23,378 bases of DNA, taken from NCBI GenBank assembly GCA_002499865.1, contig DANL01000046.1:1-23378 (forward strand). The letters are read 5' to 3'. The notes under the pieces were generated by a model. The model worked only from the letters and a program-made list of their open reading frames with translations. It had not been told where the DNA came from and did no database searches. Source of the DNA: Euryarchaeota archaeon UBA121 (lineage in GTDB: Archaea; Thermoplasmatota; Poseidoniia; Poseidoniales; Thalassarchaeaceae). Of this stretch, positions 1-8,132 are shown piece after piece. How positions within the stretch are numbered: the first letter of the stretch is position 1; every line of letters begins with the position of its first letter. Position numbers and translations under genes: made by a program.

Positions 1-2
1 TG

Positions 3-725
3 GATACCCTATCTGGAAACCATGTCTCTAATTCTCAGATACTTCCCTATTGGTTAGAGTCACTGACGGTATCCAGGAAACTAAGTATGCATCTCAACGT
101 CCCTAACCGATTGATGAAATTACTGAATCAAAGAGACTACAGTAACTCTAAGATGGTCGTGAAGAGTGCTATTCAACTCATTTCTGAATACCCACAAGAG
201 TCACATGAAATCCTTACCCTTGCCTCCAAGCACCATGATTCCGAGACCCGGAGAGAGTTAGCATCATTACTTCAAAGAATCTCTTCCGACGATCCCCAAC
301 TAGCTTTGAGACTGATGGAGGAGCTACTTCAAGACGAAGACTCAGATACTAGGGTTCTTGCTACTACCTTCCTTTCATCTCTGGTTAGATACGATATTCC
401 CACCTTTACCGCCAAGGCATCTGAGGTACTCCAGAAAGGAGATGAGAGGATGACACAAAGAATTGTTGACTCAGCAATGAGGGAGTATCTATCTATCAAT
501 CCCATGGATGAAGATAGCCTGCTCTCACACGCATGGATTTCTTCCGGGGAGCCGTCAAAATCTAGGCTTGTTGGCTTGATAATGCAACAGCTCGAAGTGA
601 CAGAAGAAGGCTTCAATAGGTCATGTAAGAGAATTTTCGAATCAAGCAATGAAGAATACTATGATCTCAAGAAAAGAATACTCAGAAGAGAACCTTCTCT
701 TTCCAAGGTCTTCCGAGATTTGTAG
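3..725 (+). CDS. Helical (HEAT-like) repeat protein, 5'-truncated by window edge
   Basis: The reading frame that ends at the TAG at 723-725 has an ATG at 87, but it stays open with no stop codon back to base 3. The 28 codons before that ATG therefore probably belong to the same protein, and the real start lies left of the window. The visible part is about 240 residues, almost all predicted helix. Between about residues 45 and 115 (counted from the ATG at 87) there are paired helices of the type D-x-x-x-R-x-x-(A/L), for example HHDSETRRELASLL and EDSDTRVLATTFLSSL, which look like HEAT/armadillo units. No catalytic motif, signal peptide or membrane segment is visible. Such repeats usually form protein-binding scaffolds; the partner cannot be inferred. 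The gene converges on nrdJ with a 9-base gap. If the ATG at 87 were the true start, the protein would be a 212-residue free-standing helical protein. Confidence 0.6.
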   Translation, partial: DTLSGNHVSNSQILPYWLESLTVSRKLSMHLNVPNRLMKLLNQRDYSNSKMVVKSAIQLISEYPQESHEILTLASKHHDSETRRELASLLQRISSDDPQLALRLMEELLQDEDSDTRVLATTFLSSLVRYDIPTFTAKASEVLQKGDERMTQRIVDSAMREYLSINPMDEDSLLSHAWISSGEPSKSRLVGLIMQQLEVTEEGFNRSCKRIFESSNEEYYDLKKRILRREPSLSKVFRDL

Positions 726-734
726 GTTTGACTC

Positions 735-3700
735 TCAGGAACACCCGGTAGTCGAACCACAGTCGTTGCACTTGAGACAAGTCCCGTTCCTCACCATCTT
801 ACTACTTCCACAGTCATCACAGATGTCTCCTGTAAAGCCAGCCTCTCTGGCTAATCTGTATGCCTTCGCTTCAGCACTCTCAGTTGGAATCGAGTCTAGA
901 GTGAGCTGGACTTCCCGACTCTCCCCCCTAATTCTCATCACGCCCTCATCAGTAATCTCAGGCTTAGTAATCGTGAACGGATCTAGGTCCTCAGCACCAA
1001 CATGCGCTAGATCGTCTCTACCTGCATACTCGATAGCAAGCTCTCTGAATATCCAATCTACTAGGCTGGAGGCCATTTTTACTCTGCCACTTCCTCCCTC
1101 GACCATTCCGCTCGGCTCGAACTTCTGGAAGGTGAATACTTTGACGAAAGCTTCCAACGGTACCCCATGCTGAAGGCCAATTGAAACTGCTATTGCAAAC
1201 TGGTTCAACATTGCTCTCCATGCCGCACCTTCTTTCGAAGTGACAAGAATAATCTCCCCGAGTCTTCCGTCTGGATATTCACCAGTGATTAGTCGAACGC
1301 TATGGCCGCCAATCCTTGCCTTGACATTGTCGCCTTTCTTCTTATCTGGTAGTGCACGCCTTGTTGCAATATAATCCACAAAGGACTTCGCGACCGGAGT
1401 GGCAACTTCCTGTGGAACTGGAAGTGCTTCTACGACTTGTTGTACCATTGTAGATACAGACTCATCCTCTTCATCCTCTTCCATGGAGGTTGTATCAACC
1501 AGTTGATTCATCAGAGGCTGAGACAGCTTCGAGCAGTCTCGATATACGGCGCAGGCCTTGATCATCGTTTCATGGCTCAAGTCATATGCGGCCCTGATGT
1601 CCTCTACAGTGGAGTCTGAGGGCATATTGATTGTCTTTGAGATAGCTCCAGATATGAAAGGCTGTGAAGCGGCCATCATCAGCACGTGAGCCTTCCAGTC
1701 GATAGCTCTCTTACCGTACTTCCCACAGGGCGTAGCACAGTCGAAGACAGGAAGGTGCTCATCCTTCAGACCAGGGGAGCCTTCTATCGTGCCTCTTCCG
1801 AAAACATGGTCATTAGCCTCATCCACCTCATTCGAAGTGAATCCAAGGTGATCAAGTACGTCGAACCAAGGATCGTCACACTGCTCCTGCGTCATGCCAA
1901 GGGATTCTTTGCAGAAATCAATTCCTATTATCGAAGGAGCGAAGGCTCCTCTGATACCAAAAACATCTGCCATACTGGAATTGATTTTGGACACCACTTC
2001 TGGAGTAAAACCAAGATCGCCCAGTCTACTTGACGTCAGATTGGGGCACCCAGTTAGATTCATTGTCCCCATAATGTATTCCATTATGCCAGCTATCTTC
2101 GGTTTTGAGTATCCAAGACGCTTCAAAGCCGCGGGAACCCCGTTGTTGATTATTCTCATTGATCCGCCACCGGCCAGGGTCTTGTATTGTATCAGAGAGA
2201 ATTGAGGCTCCACTCCCGTGGTATCCGCTCCCATGACCAGGCCGATAGTACCAGTGGGGGCTATGACAGTAGTCTGAGCGTTTCTATATCCGTGCTCTTC
2301 TCCCTCTCTCAGAGCCCTATCCCATGCATCCCTTGCGGCCTCCAGTAGGTCCTTAGGACATTTCTTGGAATTAATTCCCATGGGAGTAACAGTTAGCTCT
2401 TCATAGTCCTCAGAGGGAGCATCATAAGCTGCCCTCTTGTGGTTCCTCATAACTCTGAGCATGCTTTCTGAATTCCTATCATAATCAGGGAAAGGCCCCA
2501 TGAAGGAAGCCATCTCAGCACTAGTAGCGTACGACTCCCCGCACATTATCGATGTCAACGCTCCACATATCGCATATCCTCGCTCATCATCGTAGGGAAT
2601 TCCCATGTGCATCAGCAAGGAGCCTATGTTACAGTATCCAAGACCAAGAGTTCTGTAGTCATACGAGCCCCTAGCAATATTCTCGGAGGGGAACTGAGCC
2701 ATGAGTACGCTTACCTCTAGCGTAGCCGTCCATAGCCTAACGCTATGCTTGAAGTCCTCAATCTGGAATTTATGCGTGTCCAAGTCATAGTACTTCAGCA
2801 GATTGATACTAGCTAGATTACAGGCAGTATCATCCAAGAACATGTACTCCGAGCAGGGATTCGAACCATTGATTCTCCCTGCCTCGGGGCAGGTATGCCA
2901 CTCGTTTATGGTCGTATCAAACTGGACACCAGGATCCGCACAGGCCCACGCAGTGTATGCAATTTTATCCCAAAGTTCTCCGGCGTCCAGAGTTTTACAC
3001 GCCTCTGGGGACCTTCCTTCCTTGGTTGCCTTATCTAACTCTGTTCTCCAGTGTAAATTCCAAGTTTCGCCACTCTTGACAGCATCCATGAATGAGTTCG
3101 GCACTCTCACGGAATTGTTACTGTTCTGACCAGATACGGTCATGTAAGCTTCTCCTTGCCAGTCGGTATCGAATACTTCGAAATCGACCCCCTTCCAACC
3201 TTGCTTTGCAAGGTCGACTATTCTTTGAATATGGGGCTGAGGAACACAGTCTTTGATTGCATTTACCATGGCTTTCTTCAATCTAGGATTTTTACTCTGC
3301 TCGAACCTGTCGTCATCACTATCAGAATCCCAAATCGACTCCATCAAGAAATTTGCATGCTTCTGAAGGATATTACTACCAATCACTAGTGCGGACACCT
3401 TTTCTTCTTCACTGCTCTTCCAGTCAATGTACTCTTCGATGTCCGGATGGTCAAGATCCAAGGTGACCATCTTTGCAGCTCTTCTTGTTGTTCCTCCTGA
3501 TTTTATAGCGCCAGCCGCCCTGTCTCCAATCTTTAGGAATGATAGGAGTCCAGAAGAGCTCCCCCCGCCAGAAAGAGGCTCACCCGCTCCTCTAATCTTG
3601 GAGAAGTTAGAGCCGGTACCCGAACCATACTTGAAGAGGAGAGCCTCACGATTCCATAAGCCCATAATGGAGTCCTCTCCTCCTACTAGAGAATCCCCGA

Positions 3701-4361
3701 CAGACTGTATGAAGCAGGCGTGTGGTTGGGGATGCTCGTATGCATTAACAGAGTATTCTAGATCGCCTGTTATTGGGTCGATGTAGGAGTGGCCCTGAGC
3801 AGGTCCCTCGATCCCGTACGCCCAATGTAGGCCAGTATTGAACCATTGAGGACTATTGGGTGCCGACCTCTGGCTAGCCACTAAGAAGCACATCTCATCG
3901 AAGTACGACCTAGCATCAGCTTCGCTAGCGAAGTACCCATGCTTCCATCCCCAGTAGGTCCAAGTCCCAGCGAGCCTTCGGAAAAGCTCCCTTCCATCTC
4001 TCTCACCAGTGTATCTCTCCCCTACATCCAGCGACTCTAGTTTCTCATGATCAGGCTCGCTCCTCTGTAGCCATACTGGAACTCCGTCTTCTGGTACCTT
4101 CCGAAGATGGGTCGGAACTCCTGCCTTCCTCAGATACTTCTGTGCTAGGACCTTTCCAGGTACGCCAGAGTAGCCAGATGGTAGCCTCACGCCAGTAATG
4201 GAGTCTGCCATAGAACCATCTGGGTTTCTGATTTCCGCATCCATCTCAATCCAATCAAACATCTCGAAAGGATCCTCGCCAGCGGATGTGAAACGTCGTT
4301 CGATTACCATGCCTGTCTCGGCATTCTTCTCATTTTTCGAACTCTTGACTTTCTGTTGCAT
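735..4361 (-). CDS. nrdJ: Adenosylcobalamin-dependent (class II) ribonucleoside-diphosphate reductase
   Basis: Reduces ribonucleotides to deoxyribonucleotides with a B12-generated thiyl radical, an oxygen-independent source of DNA precursors in the cytoplasm. Numbering from the ATG at 4361 (1208 aa), the radical cysteine sits in NPCSE (C503, with N501 and E505). The redox pair is C216 (HACF) and C514 (CNLASINL); the 11-residue spacing from C503 matches Thermotoga NrdJ. The APTGTIG loop is at about 701-707. A TSCPD domain spans about 1010-1117, and a C-terminal cysteine cluster (CDDC, CLKC, CNDC-like) at about 1181-1208 probably re-reduces the active site. There is no intein and no NrdB-type subunit nearby. 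The frame can be extended to a TTG at 4385, but the ATG at 4361 follows AGTGAGAAG, which resembles the AGGTGAGAAT before fadE, so I prefer it. The length is normal for long NrdJ proteins. The upstream 160 bases show no recognisable B12 riboswitch. Confidence 0.96.
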   Translation of the reverse strand: MQQKVKSSKNEKNAETGMVIERRFTSAGEDPFEMFDWIEMDAEIRNPDGSMADSITGVRLPSGYSGVPGKVLAQKYLRKAGVPTHLRKVPEDGVPVWLQRSEPDHEKLESLDVGERYTGERDGRELFRRLAGTWTYWGWKHGYFASEADARSYFDEMCFLVASQRSAPNSPQWFNTGLHWAYGIEGPAQGHSYIDPITGDLEYSVNAYEHPQPHACFIQSVGDSLVGGEDSIMGLWNREALLFKYGSGTGSNFSKIRGAGEPLSGGGSSSGLLSFLKIGDRAAGAIKSGGTTRRAAKMVTLDLDHPDIEEYIDWKSSEEEKVSALVIGSNILQKHANFLMESIWDSDSDDDRFEQSKNPRLKKAMVNAIKDCVPQPHIQRIVDLAKQGWKGVDFEVFDTDWQGEAYMTVSGQNSNNSVRVPNSFMDAVKSGETWNLHWRTELDKATKEGRSPEACKTLDAGELWDKIAYTAWACADPGVQFDTTINEWHTCPEAGRINGSNPCSEYMFLDDTACNLASINLLKYYDLDTHKFQIEDFKHSVRLWTATLEVSVLMAQFPSENIARGSYDYRTLGLGYCNIGSLLMHMGIPYDDERGYAICGALTSIMCGESYATSAEMASFMGPFPDYDRNSESMLRVMRNHKRAAYDAPSEDYEELTVTPMGINSKKCPKDLLEAARDAWDRALREGEEHGYRNAQTTVIAPTGTIGLVMGADTTGVEPQFSLIQYKTLAGGGSMRIINNGVPAALKRLGYSKPKIAGIMEYIMGTMNLTGCPNLTSSRLGDLGFTPEVVSKINSSMADVFGIRGAFAPSIIGIDFCKESLGMTQEQCDDPWFDVLDHLGFTSNEVDEANDHVFGRGTIEGSPGLKDEHLPVFDCATPCGKYGKRAIDWKAHVLMMAASQPFISGAISKTINMPSDSTVEDIRAAYDLSHETMIKACAVYRDCSKLSQPLMNQLVDTTSMEEDEEDESVSTMVQQVVEALPVPQEVATPVAKSFVDYIATRRALPDKKKGDNVKARIGGHSVRLITGEYPDGRLGEIILVTSKEGAAWRAMLNQFAIAVSIGLQHGVPLEAFVKVFTFQKFEPSGMVEGGSGRVKMASSLVDWIFRELAIEYAGRDDLAHVGAEDLDPFTITKPEITDEGVMRIRGESREVQLTLDSIPTESAEAKAYRLAREAGFTGDICDDCGSSKMVRNGTCLKCNDCGSTTGCS

Positions 4362-4385
4362 CTTCTCACTTCTCCCGTTATTCAA

Positions 4386-4527
4386 CTCTCTGCATACACG
4401 TCCCGCGGCGCAAGGGATTCAGTCTTCTGGATGGGGGGTGTTTAATGATTGGTATACACAACCAACCAGAAGTTTTGGATTAGCTATTTTTTCTAAGCTT
4501 GGAAAAACGACGAACTTGATATTTCTC
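4386..4527 (-). promoter_or_regulatory. Intergenic region with probable osmC 3' end and nrdJ promoter
   Basis: This 142-base gap lies between the osmC stop and the nrdJ start, both on the minus strand. Read on the minus strand, a T5 tract (CGTCGTTTTTCC) occurs shortly after the osmC stop and may end its transcript, as oligo-T runs do in archaea. Further on there are A/T-rich patches (around 4485-4495 and CATTAAACA around 4440) that could be TATA elements for nrdJ. No operator palindrome or riboswitch fold was recognised. The assignment rests on position and composition only. Confidence 0.3.
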
Positions 4528-4926
4528 CTACTGCATCTCCAATGTCCAACTCAGAGTTGCACCAGATCTAGTAATCATTATTCCAACGCTACAATACTTC
4601 TCATGACTCTGCTCGATAAGTCTTCGAACCAGCTTCTCAGGAACATCTCCCTTTACTATATATTTCATATTTACAGATGTGAAAACCCGAGGCCTCTCAT
4701 CCGATCTAACAGAGTCAATCTCTACTGTTGCGCACTCGACATTATCTGACCTATCCTTCAGCCCGGCTATCACATCAATTAGCGAGCAAGCAGCATGGGA
4801 GTGAAGCACCATCTCCATCGGACTGGGACTTGTATCGCCGTATATTCCGAATACCTTGCCTTTGGAGGTTGTACCGACATAGCCCTCCTCCTCTGTCCAT
4901 CGCACTTCCCCGTTCATGGCCACCAC
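4528..4926 (-). CDS. OsmC/Ohr-family thiol-dependent peroxidase-like protein
   Basis: OsmC-fold proteins reduce organic hydroperoxides, or in some branches have uncharacterised thiol chemistry, in the cytoplasm. The two family cysteines are present: C47 in HSHAACSLIDV, preceded by the typical SPMEMVLHS helix start, and C112 in EKYCSVGIM. The length of 132 aa suits the short archaeal/bacterial OsmC-like group (YhfA type) rather than classical Ohr. The first start is a GTG at 4926; an ATG three codons later (4917) shares three bases with an ATG on the plus strand, so the true 5' end is uncertain by 9 bases. It is divergent from icd with at most about 70 bases between the likely starts. The substrate is unknown; the family call is firm and the peroxidase role is inferred. 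Confidence 0.85.
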   Translation of the reverse strand: MVAMNGEVRWTEEEGYVGTTSKGKVFGIYGDTSPSPMEMVLHSHAACSLIDVIAGLKDRSDNVECATVEIDSVRSDERPRVFTSVNMKYIVKGDVPEKLVRRLIEQSHEKYCSVGIMITRSGATLSWTLEMQ

Positions 4927-4990
4927 TCAGAGTCATCCCACTTCAAGGGTTGGCTTCATGAATGTCCCTATGGTCGGAGATATGAGAAAT
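4918..4990. promoter_or_regulatory. Divergent osmC / icd start region
   Basis: The osmC start (4917 or 4926, minus) and the likely icd start (4991, plus) are separated by only about 65-75 bases, which must hold both promoters if the icd start is placed correctly. No strong TATA element is obvious. A GGAG at about 4977-4980 sits 10 bases before the ATG at 4991 and would serve as the icd ribosome binding site. In-frame ATGs at 4916, 4958, 4970 and 4982 are the alternatives; the one at 4916 would overlap the osmC start. Confidence 0.35.
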
Positions 4991-6220
4991 ATGACGCAGG
5001 ACTCCACCATCCAACTCTCTGAAGGTCACTTGAAGGCTCCTGATAACCCAATTATTCACTACATCGAAGGAGATGGGATAGGGATAGATATCACTCCAGT
5101 AATGATCAAAGTTGTAGATCAGGCGGTCTCTAAGGCATATGGCGGATCCAGAGAGATACAATGGTCCGAGGTGTTAGCAGGTCAGAAGGCCTTTGATACG
5201 ACTGGTGAATGGCTACCGGAGGAGACTCTTGAGGCTATGAGAAACGGATTGGTCTCCATCAAAGGACCGCTTACTACTCCAGTAGGAGGCGGGATCCGAA
5301 GCCTCAATGTCGCATTACGTCAGAAATTAGACCTATTCGCATGTGTCAGGCCTGTACGGTGGTTCGATGGAACTCCAAGCCCAGTAAGGGACCCAGGGGC
5401 AGTAGATATGATAATCTTCAGGGAGAACAGCGAGGACGTATATGCTGGAATAGAATGGGAGGCAGGTACTCCCGAGGTCCAGAAGGTAATTCGGTTTCTT
5501 CAGGACGAGATGGGCGTTGAAAAGATTAGATTTCCAGAAACCTCAGGAATAGGAATCAAGCCTATTAGCTCAGAGGGAACTGGCAGGATAGTTCGCGCCG
5601 CCATTAGATACGCTATTGAAAATGACAAAGACTCTGTAACTCTGGTTCACAAGGGCAACATCATGAAGTTCACAGAGGGGGGCTTCAGAGATTGGGGATA
5701 TCAGCTAGCTCGTGACGAGTTCGGCGCCGAGCTACTAGATGGAGGGCCATGGTGCTCTCTAGAGAACCCAAATACCGGCAGGACCATCATAATCAAGGAT
5801 GTTATTGCGGATGCAATGTTGCAACAGGTTCTCACACGGCCCAGGGAGTACGGCGTCCTTGCAACCATGAATCTGAACGGGGACTACATCTCTGATGCTC
5901 TCGCCGCACAGGTTGGGGGAATCGGAATAGCCCCGGGCGCGAACATAAATTATGATACTGGAATAGCAATTTTTGAGGCTACTCACGGTACTGCGCCCAA
6001 GTATACAGGCCAGGACAAGGTAAACCCCGGAAGCCTAATCCTCTCGGCTGAGATGATGCTTCGACACATGGGCTGGGGAGAAGCTGCTGATTTGATTATC
6101 AAAGGCATGGAAGGAGCTATTTCAGCTGGAACAGTGACCTATGATTTCGAGAGACTCATGGAAGGTGCAACACTACTCTCCTGCTCTGCCTTTGGAGATG
6201 CTCTAATCTCTCATATGTGA
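4991..6220 (+). CDS. icd: NADP-dependent isocitrate dehydrogenase
   Basis: Oxidatively decarboxylates isocitrate to 2-oxoglutarate in the TCA cycle, producing NADPH. From the ATG at 4991 the protein is 409 aa (E. coli Icd is 416), beginning 13 residues before the conserved LKAPDNPIIHYIEGDGIG. Equivalents of the E. coli catalytic and metal residues are present: Y151, K221, D274, D298 and D302. The substrate loop GIRSLNVALR carries S104, the counterpart of the Ser that AceK phosphorylates in E. coli, though no AceK is visible here. NADP specificity is indicated by K337, Y338 and V344 in APKYTGQDKV and by R388 in YDFERLM. The frame is open to an ATG at 4916, but that extension has no counterpart in the E. 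coli protein and would run into osmC. It closely resembles bacterial-type Icd, which suggests ancient transfer if the host is an archaeon. The methyltransferase gene follows 9 bases after the stop. Confidence 0.95.
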   Translation: MTQDSTIQLSEGHLKAPDNPIIHYIEGDGIGIDITPVMIKVVDQAVSKAYGGSREIQWSEVLAGQKAFDTTGEWLPEETLEAMRNGLVSIKGPLTTPVGGGIRSLNVALRQKLDLFACVRPVRWFDGTPSPVRDPGAVDMIIFRENSEDVYAGIEWEAGTPEVQKVIRFLQDEMGVEKIRFPETSGIGIKPISSEGTGRIVRAAIRYAIENDKDSVTLVHKGNIMKFTEGGFRDWGYQLARDEFGAELLDGGPWCSLENPNTGRTIIIKDVIADAMLQQVLTRPREYGVLATMNLNGDYISDALAAQVGGIGIAPGANINYDTGIAIFEATHGTAPKYTGQDKVNPGSLILSAEMMLRHMGWGEAADLIIKGMEGAISAGTVTYDFERLMEGATLLSCSAFGDALISHM

Positions 6221-6229
6221 GACGGTACA

Positions 6230-6910
6230 ATGAGGGCCATGAGTGAGGAAGAAATCCTAGAGCTCAGAAATAGAATTCTTTCTATGGCCAGAAAGGCCGA
6301 GGCAGAGAAAGATCCACTAGGTTGGTTCGAAGATCTCTACGAGTCATCAGACGGGGACGAGTCTATGATTCCGTGGTCAAGCGGGGAGCCAAACCAATTC
6401 TTGATTGATTGGATGAGATCTATCTCGCCCAATGGAAAGGCACTAGTTGTTGGCTCCGGACTTGGAGAAGACGCCGCTCATCTGGCTAAAATTGGATGGG
6501 ATGTGACAGCTTTCGATCTATCTCCAACAGCGATTGAGTGGTCTTCAAATATCTATGATTATCTAGGTATCCATTGGAGAGTCGAGAACCTTCTCGATCT
6601 TCCAGATGAATGGGTGGGTCACTGGGATCTAGTAGTTGAGGTTCATATTCTACAAGCAATACCCGAAGGAATCAGAAATCCCGCCTCGAAGAAGCTTGCA
6701 CCTCTGTTAGCACCAGGAGGGAAACTAATCTGCATAGGTCGCTACGAATCTTCAAACGAGTATTCAGAGGGCCCACCTTGGCCATTGGCAGAGCCTTTCA
6801 TACATTCAATCGGCGAAGGCCTAAATCAAATCCACTTCGAAGTCAAAAGTCTAGACCAGGACGAGGCTGGACTTCTCAGGTATATCTCTGTCTGGAATCG
6901 TCAAGTCTAG
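6230..6910 (+). CDS. Class I SAM-dependent methyltransferase (TPMT/TehB-like)
   Basis: A Rossmann-fold methyltransferase of 226 aa. Motif I is ALVVGSGLGEDAAHLA (about 71-86), which binds the methionine part of SAM. Motif II ends in D96 (DVTAFDLS), the expected ribose-binding acid. A motif IV-like stretch is WDLVVEVHILQAIP near 136-149, and motif VI is LAPGGKLICIGR near 160-171. The N-terminal 45 residues are helical and charged. The sequence WFEDLYESS followed by the motif I spacing resembles thiopurine/tellurite methyltransferase relatives that act on small molecules, but the substrate cannot be read from the sequence. It starts 9 bases after icd and is probably co-transcribed with it. M4 (ATG at 6239) is an alternative start. 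Confidence 0.8.
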   Translation: MRAMSEEEILELRNRILSMARKAEAEKDPLGWFEDLYESSDGDESMIPWSSGEPNQFLIDWMRSISPNGKALVVGSGLGEDAAHLAKIGWDVTAFDLSPTAIEWSSNIYDYLGIHWRVENLLDLPDEWVGHWDLVVEVHILQAIPEGIRNPASKKLAPLLAPGGKLICIGRYESSNEYSEGPPWPLAEPFIHSIGEGLNQIHFEVKSLDQDEAGLLRYISVWNRQV

Positions 6911-6917
6911 ATTACAT

Positions 6918-6948
6918 AGTTTAGTAAAATAAACTCGGTGTAGTAAAA
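6918..6948. repeat. Inverted repeat AGTTTA-N6-TAAACT plus paired TAGTAAAA, candidate operator
   Basis: AGTTTA (6918-6923) and TAAACT (6930-6935) form a perfect 6+6 inverted repeat with a 6-base spacer. The octamer TAGTAAAA occurs at 6922-6929 and again at 6941-6948, offset by 19 bases. The elements sit just after the methyltransferase stop and 40-70 bases before the fadA start. This fits an operator for a fatty-acid-responsive regulator, or a transcript end for the icd unit. Only the repeats themselves are directly seen. Confidence 0.4.
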
Positions 6949-6959
6949 ATTACCTGCAG

Positions 6960-6970
6960 TTTTAATTAAT
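6960..6970 (+). promoter_or_regulatory. Candidate TATA element of the fad operon
   Basis: TTTTAATTAAT lies 15-25 bases before the fadA ATGs at 6985 and 6991. Archaeal TATA boxes sit about 26 bases before the transcription start, so initiation would fall at or next to the ATG at 6991. This would give a leaderless transcript, consistent with the lack of a ribosome binding site before fadA. The call rests on sequence and spacing only. Confidence 0.35.
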
Positions 6971-6984
6971 CCAGCCACTTATGG

Positions 6985-8124
6985 ATGATTATGCCCGCAG
7001 TGATAGCCGGATATGCCAGATCCCCCTTCACCCCATCGAAGAGGGGCGCCCTAGCCAGAACGAGACCTGATGATATAGCCGCGACAGTGGTTAACGGACT
7101 GATCAGAGAAACCGGTGTAGACCCCTCGTTAATTGAGGATCTAATCGTAGGTACGGCTTTCCCAGAAGCCGAACAAGGTTTCAACGTAGCCAGGATGATA
7201 ACTTTCTTGACGGATCTCCCCGAAACAGTCCCCGGGGTTACCATTAATCGCTTCTGTGGCTCATCAATGCAGGCAATTCATGATGCCGTGGGCAGAGTAT
7301 CCATGGGCGCAGGAGACGCGTTCATAGCAGGAGGAATAGAGTCTATGACACGGATTCCAATGACAGGATACAATCCCATGCCTAACCCAAGGCTAGGTTC
7401 TGAATATCCTGAAGCATTCACCTCCATGGGGATCACAGCCGAGAATCTTGCAGTGAAATATGGTATCACTAGGGAGAGTCAGGAAGAGTTTGCTGTCCAG
7501 AGCCAGTCTAAGGCCTCCAAGGCATCAGAAAGCGGGGCACTATCCGAAGAGATCGTTCCCATAGAAACAGAATCCGGTACTGTATCTGAAGACGGATGCA
7601 TAAGGCCAGGTACGGATGCTACTACTCTCGCAGGCCTCCGGCCTGCTTTTCTGTCAGAAGGAACTGTGACAGCCGGCACCTCATCTCCTCTTACTGATGG
7701 AGCGGCGTTCGTTCTAGTGTGCTCTGAAGAGTTTGCAGAGAAGAACGGACTGAAGCCACTGGCCAGGATAGTAAGTACTGCTGTTACTGGATGCGCTCCT
7801 GAAATTATGGGAATAGGCCCGGTAGAAGCTACCAAGAAAGCACTATCGAGAGCAGGACTCACTGTAGAGGAACTCGGCATAGTCGAATTGAACGAGGCAT
7901 TCGCGGCACAGTCGTTGGCTGTAATCGAGGAACTTGGACTCGATCCTCAGAAAGTCAATATCGAGGGAGGGGCGATAGCACTCGGTCATCCATTGGGTGC
8001 TAGTGGGGCCAGAATAACTGGTAAGGCTGCTCAGCTGATGAGCAAGAATGATGCAAAGCACGCACTAGCTACAATGTGCGTAGGCGGGGGCCAAGGAATT
8101 GCCACCGTTTTAGAAAGAATCTAG
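6985..8124 (+). CDS. fadA: Thiolase (acetyl-CoA acyltransferase), beta-oxidation
   Basis: Cleaves 3-ketoacyl-CoA with CoA to acetyl-CoA and a shortened acyl-CoA, the last step of each beta-oxidation turn. The protein has 379 aa, close to the degradative thiolase size. The acyl-accepting nucleophile is C91 in NRFCGSSMQAIHDA. The ELNEAFAAQ stretch is near 300-308, H335 is in ALGHPLGASGAR, and the second active cysteine C365 is in TMCVGGGQG. All conserved thiolase blocks are in the expected order. The likely start is the ATG at 6985 or 6991 (MPAVIAGYARSPF); no ribosome binding site is evident. It heads a tight operon with fadN and fadE. That partnership, rather than one with HMG-CoA synthase, argues for fatty-acid degradation and against an archaeal mevalonate-pathway acetyl-CoA acetyltransferase. 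Confidence 0.93.
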   Translation: MIMPAVIAGYARSPFTPSKRGALARTRPDDIAATVVNGLIRETGVDPSLIEDLIVGTAFPEAEQGFNVARMITFLTDLPETVPGVTINRFCGSSMQAIHDAVGRVSMGAGDAFIAGGIESMTRIPMTGYNPMPNPRLGSEYPEAFTSMGITAENLAVKYGITRESQEEFAVQSQSKASKASESGALSEEIVPIETESGTVSEDGCIRPGTDATTLAGLRPAFLSEGTVTAGTSSPLTDGAAFVLVCSEEFAEKNGLKPLARIVSTAVTGCAPEIMGIGPVEATKKALSRAGLTVEELGIVELNEAFAAQSLAVIEELGLDPQKVNIEGGAIALGHPLGASGARITGKAAQLMSKNDAKHALATMCVGGGQGIATVLERI

Positions 8125-8132
8125 GTGATAGT

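Noticed and set aside
649..1173. Plus-strand open frame of 174 codons downstream of the HEAT-like gene
   Set aside because: It is antisense to the nrdJ C-terminal region (TSCPD and cysteine cluster), with Ser/Pro-rich composition typical of a reversed frame.
735..4361. Intein in the ribonucleotide reductase
   Set aside because: Long RNRs often carry inteins, but the active-site blocks are continuous with normal spacing and no Hedgehog/intein motif is present.
4362..4385. TTG start giving nrdJ eight extra residues
   Set aside because: There is no ribosome binding site before the TTG, while the ATG at 4361 has AGTGAGAAG like other genes here. The family gives no support for the extra residues.
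4386..4527. B12 riboswitch before the B12-dependent reductase
   Set aside because: The spacer is only 142 bases and I could not find the conserved B12-box core; archaea rarely use this element.
4198..4749. Plus-strand open frame of 183 codons
   Set aside because: It lies antisense to the nrdJ 5' end and most of osmC, spans the spacer between them, and has no family motifs. It is a shadow of the two real genes.
8076..8132. 19-codon N-terminal extension of fadN inside fadA
   Set aside because: The extension is the out-of-frame reading of the thiolase C-terminus. AGGTGA and the Rossmann start place the real start at 8133.
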